A DNA stretch of 64,000 bases from Sphingobacteriaceae bacterium. Its GTDB lineage: Bacteria; Bacteroidota; Bacteroidia; B-17B0; Aurantibacillaceae. The DNA lies in the NCBI GenBank assembly GCA_016705695.1, contig JADJLA010000007.1, forward strand, positions 114,501 to 178,500, read 5' to 3'. Every line of letters starts with the position of its first letter. Within the stretch, counting starts at the first letter, position 1. The notes under the pieces are model-generated. The model was not told the DNA's origin, did no database searches, and saw nothing but the letters and a program-made list of their open reading frames with translations. A program made the translations under genes and the position numbers. This document shows positions 59,215 to 64,000 of this stretch, one piece after another.

Positions 59215-59883
59215 ATGAATAAAAGAACCATTATTTTATTAAGCTTAGGTTTAACTTTCTTTCTTTTTTCAGCTTTGTATATTATCACTAGGCCATCTAT
59301 TTTTAGTTCATGGGATTTTACTAAAACTGGACAAATTGGCGATACAATTGGTGGGATTTTAAGCCCTATCCTAAACATCGTTGGTTCCTTATTGATTTTT
59401 TCTAGTTTCTTATCACAAAATAAGGCTAATGATCTTCAATCCGAATACAATAATTTCTCATTAATGTATGGTCTCTATAAGGACTTCAAGGATGATTTTA
59501 ATAACTTAAGTTTTCAAACTAGTATTAGTGGCGTGAAAGAGACCTATTATGGTAAAATTGCTCTTTCTGTTTTTACAGAAAAATTGGAAAAAGTATTAAC
59601 TAGTGATGCATTCAAGAAAAATTCTTTTTTTGAAGAACTATTGTTTTTACTTGGTAGTTTTAATATTCTAATTGAAATAGTTCAAAATTCAAAATTGAAT
59701 AAAAAAGATAAAGAATATGTTTTACGAATGATCCATTACCTACATACAACTAGGATAAAAAAACACACGAATAAAATCGTGGAAGTTACTTGTAAATCTG
59801 CTTTACATCATGACTTTTATGAAATGATAAAACAATTCAATCTCTCTATTGAAGATAATTATAAACGTAATTTTGGATCTTAA
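59215..59883 (+). CDS. putAbiC-like membrane protein (putative abortive-infection)
   Basis: A 222-residue protein with two N-terminal membrane helices, about 6-26 (IILLSLGLTFFLFSALYII) and 46-66 (GILSPILNIVGSLLIFSSFL). Between and across them it carries TGQIGDTIGGILSPILN, the motif of the 'putative phage abortive infection' (putAbiC) family. The remaining ~150 residues are helical and cytoplasmic (YGLYKDFKDDFNNLSFQTSI, FFEELLFLLGSF, EYVLRMIHYLHTTRIKKH). The family name comes from lactococcal AbiC; direct proof of phage defence is thin. It stands alone, 150 bp after the VapE-like gene, and is convergent with the repeat protein. Confidence 0.75.
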   Translation: MNKRTIILLSLGLTFFLFSALYIITRPSIFSSWDFTKTGQIGDTIGGILSPILNIVGSLLIFSSFLSQNKANDLQSEYNNFSLMYGLYKDFKDDFNNLSFQTSISGVKETYYGKIALSVFTEKLEKVLTSDAFKKNSFFEELLFLLGSFNILIEIVQNSKLNKKDKEYVLRMIHYLHTTRIKKHTNKIVEVTCKSALHHDFYEMIKQFNLSIEDNYKRNFGS

Positions 59884-59886
59884 CTA

Positions 59887-61629
59887 TTATTTATTTCCTA
59901 AAAAATCTTTCCAACCTAACCATCCTTCGTTCTTATATCTTCTATCAGCGTTTACTGGAATAGAATTTGGTTTGTTCTTCGACTTATGAAGTAACTTCCA
60001 TTCTGTTGTGCTTTTAATACCTAACTTTCTTGCAAATTCCCTTGCTTCTTTGAAAGGTAAATATACTTTATTCATATCTGCGATTTTACCTGTCCCTAGA
60101 AAATCTCCCCATCCTTTCCACTTATCTTTATATGGAACCATTGGAGAAACTGGAATGTTAGCAGGCTTTTTTTTCGATCTCATAAAATCCTTCCATTCAT
60201 CAGCTGTTTTAAAGCCCAATTTCTGTGCGTATTCTCTTGCCTCTTCAAAAGGCATCAAATCATTATACTTGCCAACATTACCACTTCCTAAAAAATCTCC
60301 CCATCCGGCCCACCCTTGATCTTTGTATTTTCGATCAGCAAGTACTGGAATTCTATTAGTGATCTTATTGCCCTTTTTTGCTTCTATAAACTCTTTTTGA
60401 TTTTTAAATCCGTATTTCTTTAAATATTTTTTCGCTTCATGAAAGCTCAATAACTGATCCGGTTTGGCGTTACCATATCCAAGAAAGTCGGCTATTCCTG
60501 CAAATCCTTTTCCTTTATAGGCATCACTTGGACTATAAGGAATATTGTCTGGTTTTTTTCCTGACTTGCAATATTCCTGCCATTCAATTTGATTTTTGAA
60601 TTTTAGTGCGCGGGCATATTCTCTAGCATCTTCGAAAGGCAAATAAACTCTATATTTATCTGCTACCCTTCCAGTTCCTAACCAATCACCATTACTTATC
60701 CATCCAGAATTTTTGTATACATGATGTGGATCGGAAGGAATATAATCAGGTTTTTTTCCTGATTTACAATATAATCGCCAATCCTTTTGACTTTTTAATT
60801 TTAATGAGTGGACAAATTCCCGAGCTTCATTGAACGATTTAAATTCTTTATTAGCATTAGAAATTGTATTGGTTCCTAACCAATCACCTAAACTTTTCCA
60901 TCCAAAATTATGGTAAACATCTCCAGGTTTTGCTGGTATATTAGATGGCTTTTTTCCTGACTTGCAAAATACTAACCAATCAGCATTACTATTAAACTTC
61001 AAAGAATGAATATACTTTCTAGCTTCAAGGAAGGGGAGATATTCTCTCATGTATGTTGCAACAAAATCTGTCCCTAACCAATCTCCCATGCTTTTCCAAC
61101 CAGAATCTTTATAAACCACGTTAGGTGTCATTGGTATATCTGCTGGCATTTTGCCAGATTCATAATAGTTGTTCCATTCTTTTCTGTTTTTCAAGTTTAA
61201 GGAATGTACATACTTTCTAGCTAAATTAAATTCACGGTAATTTCTTAAATTTGGTGCAATTGTATACGTTCCAATCCAATCACCCATGCCATTCCATCCT
61301 TTATCTTTGTACGTTTGATTTGGATTTTTTGGTATATCCGTAGGAAATTTGGGGCTTTTGCAATAATCAATCCAATCTGCTTGGTTTTTTAGATTCAATA
61401 AATGCACAAATGCTCTAGCTTCTTCAAATGAACGATATTCTTTTAACTGGTCGGCTATTCTATATGTACCTAGCCAATCACCCATACTTAGCCATTCTTT
61501 ATCATATACTCTCTGTGGAAAAGAAGGTATATCGAATGGCTTTAAAGAAGTTTTAGTATAATTTCTCCAATCAATTGTGGAATTAAGTTTTAACCCTCTA
61601 ACTAATTCTCTTGCCTCCTCAAATGGCAT
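59887..61629 (-). CDS. Protein of nine ~65-residue 'GWxSxGDWLGT' repeats, probable C-terminal part of the helicase
   Basis: 580 residues from the first ATG at 61629, consisting entirely of nine repeats. Each has the form (L/S)PFEEAREYVHSLKLKSQ, then WxxYCKSGKKPxxIP, then P..VYKxxGWKSxGDWLGT. This matches what I recall as the 'phage-integrase repeat unit', thought to be a DNA-binding helical repeat. The frame stays open for 47 codons upstream of the ATG (to 61770) and reads like coding sequence there (ELIDSIQLKTWDKLAKLSW). Removing one A from the A6 run at 61745-61750 joins it in frame to the Mrr-helicase gene, giving one ~1240-residue protein. As read it has no start codon before the first repeat and no Shine-Dalgarno. 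Confidence 0.8.
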   Translation of the reverse strand: MPFEEARELVRGLKLNSTIDWRNYTKTSLKPFDIPSFPQRVYDKEWLSMGDWLGTYRIADQLKEYRSFEEARAFVHLLNLKNQADWIDYCKSPKFPTDIPKNPNQTYKDKGWNGMGDWIGTYTIAPNLRNYREFNLARKYVHSLNLKNRKEWNNYYESGKMPADIPMTPNVVYKDSGWKSMGDWLGTDFVATYMREYLPFLEARKYIHSLKFNSNADWLVFCKSGKKPSNIPAKPGDVYHNFGWKSLGDWLGTNTISNANKEFKSFNEAREFVHSLKLKSQKDWRLYCKSGKKPDYIPSDPHHVYKNSGWISNGDWLGTGRVADKYRVYLPFEDAREYARALKFKNQIEWQEYCKSGKKPDNIPYSPSDAYKGKGFAGIADFLGYGNAKPDQLLSFHEAKKYLKKYGFKNQKEFIEAKKGNKITNRIPVLADRKYKDQGWAGWGDFLGSGNVGKYNDLMPFEEAREYAQKLGFKTADEWKDFMRSKKKPANIPVSPMVPYKDKWKGWGDFLGTGKIADMNKVYLPFKEAREFARKLGIKSTTEWKLLHKSKNKPNSIPVNADRRYKNEGWLGWKDFLGNK

Positions 61630-61723
61630 CCAACTTAATTTAGCGAGCTTATCCCAAGTTTTTAATTGAATAGAATCAATTAGCTCTTTTTCGTTTATTC
61701 TTTCTGATAGTTGAACATCAATA

Positions 61724-63607
61724 TCAAAATGTAATAATGAATCCTTTTTTATTCTTTTTAACGCCCTTGCTTACATCTTTAAAGTATTCAATGATTCGTT
61801 CATCATTAGAGGCTAATGCTCTTATGGTAGATAGTATCTCTTTGAATTCATCGCTATTAATGATCTCATCTGTATTGTTTGATTCTGTAAATACCGGTAA
61901 AATTACATAGCCAAAATCTTTCCCTTCTTTCTTCCTTAAAGCCCTTCCAACTGCTTGTACAATATCAACAGTACTTTTACGAGGATCAGCAAATAATACA
62001 CAATCTATATTTGGAACGTCAACACCTTCGGTTAAACATTTTGCATTCGTAATTATTCCTTTATTAGTCTGTGCAAATTCATCTACGATCTTTCCTCTTT
62101 TTGAAGTTGGCATAGCACCTGAAACATGGAAAGATTCAACCTTGGCAAACTTTGGGTATGCTTTACTAAAGACTGATTGACTTTGCTCAAATGCTTCGGC
62201 TTTTTTAATACTAGAGTGGAAGGTAACAGCATGATGAATTGGGTATTCAGTCATAGCTTTTCTTAACGCTATTAGTGATGCTAATGTTCTAGCTTCCGTT
62301 TCTTGATCCCATTCCTTTCCGGTTGGTTTCACAAAAGCATTCTTCTCGATCAAGCTTTTTACCTCATCGTTAGAGATAAAAAGGGTTATTATTCTATAAT
62401 CAGATAAGATCCCTATTTCAATAGCTTCCTTAAATGACATTTGAGTAAATGTATCTCCGTATACATTTACATCGTCCATACTTAGAACCAGATCAGAAGA
62501 TCCTGCATACCTTCTTTCTGTGGCAGTCATGAAGATCCTTTTTTTGATACTGATGTTCTTATCAAATAACAGGTGGCTAAACAGCTTATCCTTGTCTCCT
62601 ACAGTTTTATGGGCTTCATCCATAATACCCAGATCAAATTCATGCTTGGCTATCTTACAAGCTCCTGAAATGGTTTTACCTGATTGGTAGGTAGTAAAAA
62701 TTATCGTTTTGTTCTTGGAATTATCCTTGATCCATTTTGCTATGTAATTCTTATCGGTAACACAGGGAACACCAATTTCGTTTGTATGAATGGCTATATC
62801 ATCATTAGTTCCAATTCCTTCATCACTACAAACGCATAGCCACGAAACTTTTTCATTGTTGGCAACTGATTCCCTTAAATAAACTTCTAAAGTTTGCTTA
62901 ACTAAGGAAAGCGAAGGAACCGCAACAATAATACTTTTAGGTTTTAATTCTCTAGTGATCCAATATCCTGTCAAACTCTTACCCGCTCCAGAAGGAAAGA
63001 CTAATTTACCTCTGGGGTTATTTTCTTTTATAAAGTATTCTTTAGCTTCTTTTAAGGCTTTTACTTGATGAGGCTTGGGTTTGTATGGAATTAGCTTTTT
63101 CTCTTTACCAGAAAGCTTATTTCTTAGCCAATCAAAAAACTCTTTATCTAGTTTTCTCCATTCGTCAGAATTTACAAAACCTATATTCTCTTTACCTTGG
63201 TAGATCTTAGCGTATTCATCAACTGTTGTGCAAACTAAACAATAAGTAATGTCTTTTGCTATACCGGTGCTTAAGGATATAAAAGTTGAGATCGCTCTAT
63301 GGGATAATCTTTGATCTTCATCTTGCAAGTATTTGCATTGAATGGCCCAATAGGTTCCTTCAAATGTTTCGGCAATCAAATCTATTCCCTGATCGTTAGA
63401 AGGGAGATTTAGTTTTTTGCTTACAGATGAAGGGATTTCTTTATGTAACCAAACATGTTTCAGTTTAGTTTTATAAACCTTGTATTGAAGGAAATGTTTA
63501 GTTAGTTCCTCAAATGCTTGACCTTTCTCTTGCTTGGTTTTGGTATCAAGGAGATTTTTAAGATCTGACCAGGAGTTTATGTTGTTTAATAGTGTTTTAA
63601 GTTTCAT
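61724..63607 (-). CDS. Mrr-like restriction nuclease fused to an SF2 helicase
   Basis: A 627-residue protein. The N-terminal Mrr_cat-like domain (25-150) shows NDQGIDLIAE...YWAIQCKYLQ, a PD-(D/E)xK core with Asp76 and the Q90-x-K92 variant. The SF2 helicase follows: Walker A FPSGAGKS (Lys210), motif Ia VAVPSLSLVKQTL, motif II DEAH (330-333), motif III TAT (361-363) and motif VI QAVGRALRK (551-559). This combination is found in restriction-type and other anti-phage loci (type I/III or ISP-like logic, without a visible methylase). The end is abrupt (KNKKGFIITF), where the frame meets the repeat protein in +1. It is the likely core of a defence system; the target is unknown. Confidence 0.88.
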   Translation of the reverse strand: MKLKTLLNNINSWSDLKNLLDTKTKQEKGQAFEELTKHFLQYKVYKTKLKHVWLHKEIPSSVSKKLNLPSNDQGIDLIAETFEGTYWAIQCKYLQDEDQRLSHRAISTFISLSTGIAKDITYCLVCTTVDEYAKIYQGKENIGFVNSDEWRKLDKEFFDWLRNKLSGKEKKLIPYKPKPHQVKALKEAKEYFIKENNPRGKLVFPSGAGKSLTGYWITRELKPKSIIVAVPSLSLVKQTLEVYLRESVANNEKVSWLCVCSDEGIGTNDDIAIHTNEIGVPCVTDKNYIAKWIKDNSKNKTIIFTTYQSGKTISGACKIAKHEFDLGIMDEAHKTVGDKDKLFSHLLFDKNISIKKRIFMTATERRYAGSSDLVLSMDDVNVYGDTFTQMSFKEAIEIGILSDYRIITLFISNDEVKSLIEKNAFVKPTGKEWDQETEARTLASLIALRKAMTEYPIHHAVTFHSSIKKAEAFEQSQSVFSKAYPKFAKVESFHVSGAMPTSKRGKIVDEFAQTNKGIITNAKCLTEGVDVPNIDCVLFADPRKSTVDIVQAVGRALRKKEGKDFGYVILPVFTESNNTDEIINSDEFKEILSTIRALASNDERIIEYFKDVSKGVKKNKKGFIITF

Positions 63608-63730
63608 TTTATTATTAATTGGCTAGCTAAATCTCGAAAATCCAATTAACTTCAAGTTAAATATAGAACTAATTTTTTATAATTTCAGTTTTGTCATTTA
63701 ATTCTTCAAGTAAGCTTTATATATTTTTAA
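63608..63730. other. AT-rich intergenic region
   Basis: 123 bp between the divergent helicase gene and the partial frame at the right edge. It probably holds both promoters, but I see no clear TAnnTTTG box and no repeat. Confidence 0.4.
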
Positions 63731-64000
63731 AATGAAAAAGGACAAATCATTTCTTATGATCAGACTTCAAGAGCCGCAATTGCTGTTCAATCTGAGTTAA
63801 GCAAAATTGGCTTATGGAGACATGAATGCGAATTGTATAATACTGAAGTTTATTGGTGTCCTCTACCTCAGGTAAAAATGTATGATGCAGCTGGTTTTTT
63901 CTTTCATGGCACAAACTTATTAGATAAATTACTTGGCTATAAAACTAATCATATCTATATTCCAGCTTTTGTATTATCTAACTTATTTTGGCAACATTGT
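63731..64000 (+). CDS. Partial mobile element gene of unknown function, start in another frame
   Basis: An open frame of 90 codons runs off the right edge: KGQIISYDQTSRAAIAVQSE, KIGLWRHECELYNTEVYWCP, YDAAGFFFHGTNLLDKLLG, HIYIPAFVLSNLFWQHC. It reads like a real aromatic-rich protein but has no start codon; a TAA precedes it. The only ATG, at 63732-63734, is in another frame and would join this one if the A5 run at 63735-63739 had six bases. I do not recognise the family. Confidence 0.5.

Noticed and set aside
59887..61629. Repeated DNA that could be an array of direct repeats
   Set aside because: The repeats are at protein level (65 residues), divergent in DNA, and form one open frame.

Overview
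The window is a piece of a Bacteroidota chromosome, most likely from a Flavobacteriales-like or related environmental Bacteroidia lineage. It is AT-rich. Genes are preceded by TTG/TTTG plus TAnnTTTG promoters rather than sigma70 boxes, and Shine-Dalgarno sequences are scarce. It encodes type IX secretion (T9SS) hallmarks: a PorP/SprF protein, type A and type B sorting domains, and a DUF4835 protein. It also carries the long Bacteroidota form of GAPDH and the omega, coaBC, DUF4835 gene order. I cannot name the species.

Layout. Positions 1-303 hold the start of an alpha-2-macroglobulin-like gene. 477-4094 is a PASTA protein, a T9SS cargo and rluD. 4223-7354 carries an M23/LysM peptidase, an LRR protein and a SPOR lipoprotein, followed by groES-groEL (7523-9485). 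9602-11045 is a T9SS cargo gene broken by a one-base frameshift just before its sorting domain. 11048-19987 is a seven-gene minus-strand operon: a DUF1549-like lipoprotein (frameshifted), a lipoprotein, a DUF1501 protein, a lipoprotein with a heme-like CX4CH motif, a small lipoprotein, a type B cargo of 1205 residues, and PorP/SprF. 20315-25500 holds a beta-propeller T9SS cargo and two envelope proteins. 25497-41196 is housekeeping: pyrF, a nucleoside phosphorylase, gap, ndk, a DHH phosphatase, prmA, tpiA, permeases, a patatin/BamA-type protein and a nucleoside transporter. 41277-54936 is envelope-centred. It includes a 2167-residue PorE-like protein ending in three SPOR-like domains instead of OmpA, then bamD-rpoZ-coaBC-DUF4835.

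From about 55000 to the right edge the window enters an integrated element. A tRNA 3'-end fragment (putative attachment site) is followed by a tyrosine recombinase, an excisionase-like HTH gene, a VapE-type ATPase, a putAbiC-like membrane protein, and a probable defence locus. That locus is an Mrr-nuclease/SF2-helicase whose frame runs, apart from one base, straight into a protein made of nine 'GWxSxGDWLGT' repeats. The far end of the element lies outside the window.

Between genes there are two interspersed repeat families: a GC-rich element (two copies) and a roughly 250-bp nested palindrome with 17-24 bp terminal inverted repeats (three copies). There is also a 16-bp palindrome in two copies. 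Four reading frames are interrupted at 5-6 base homopolymers. This raises the question of assembly indels versus real frameshifts.
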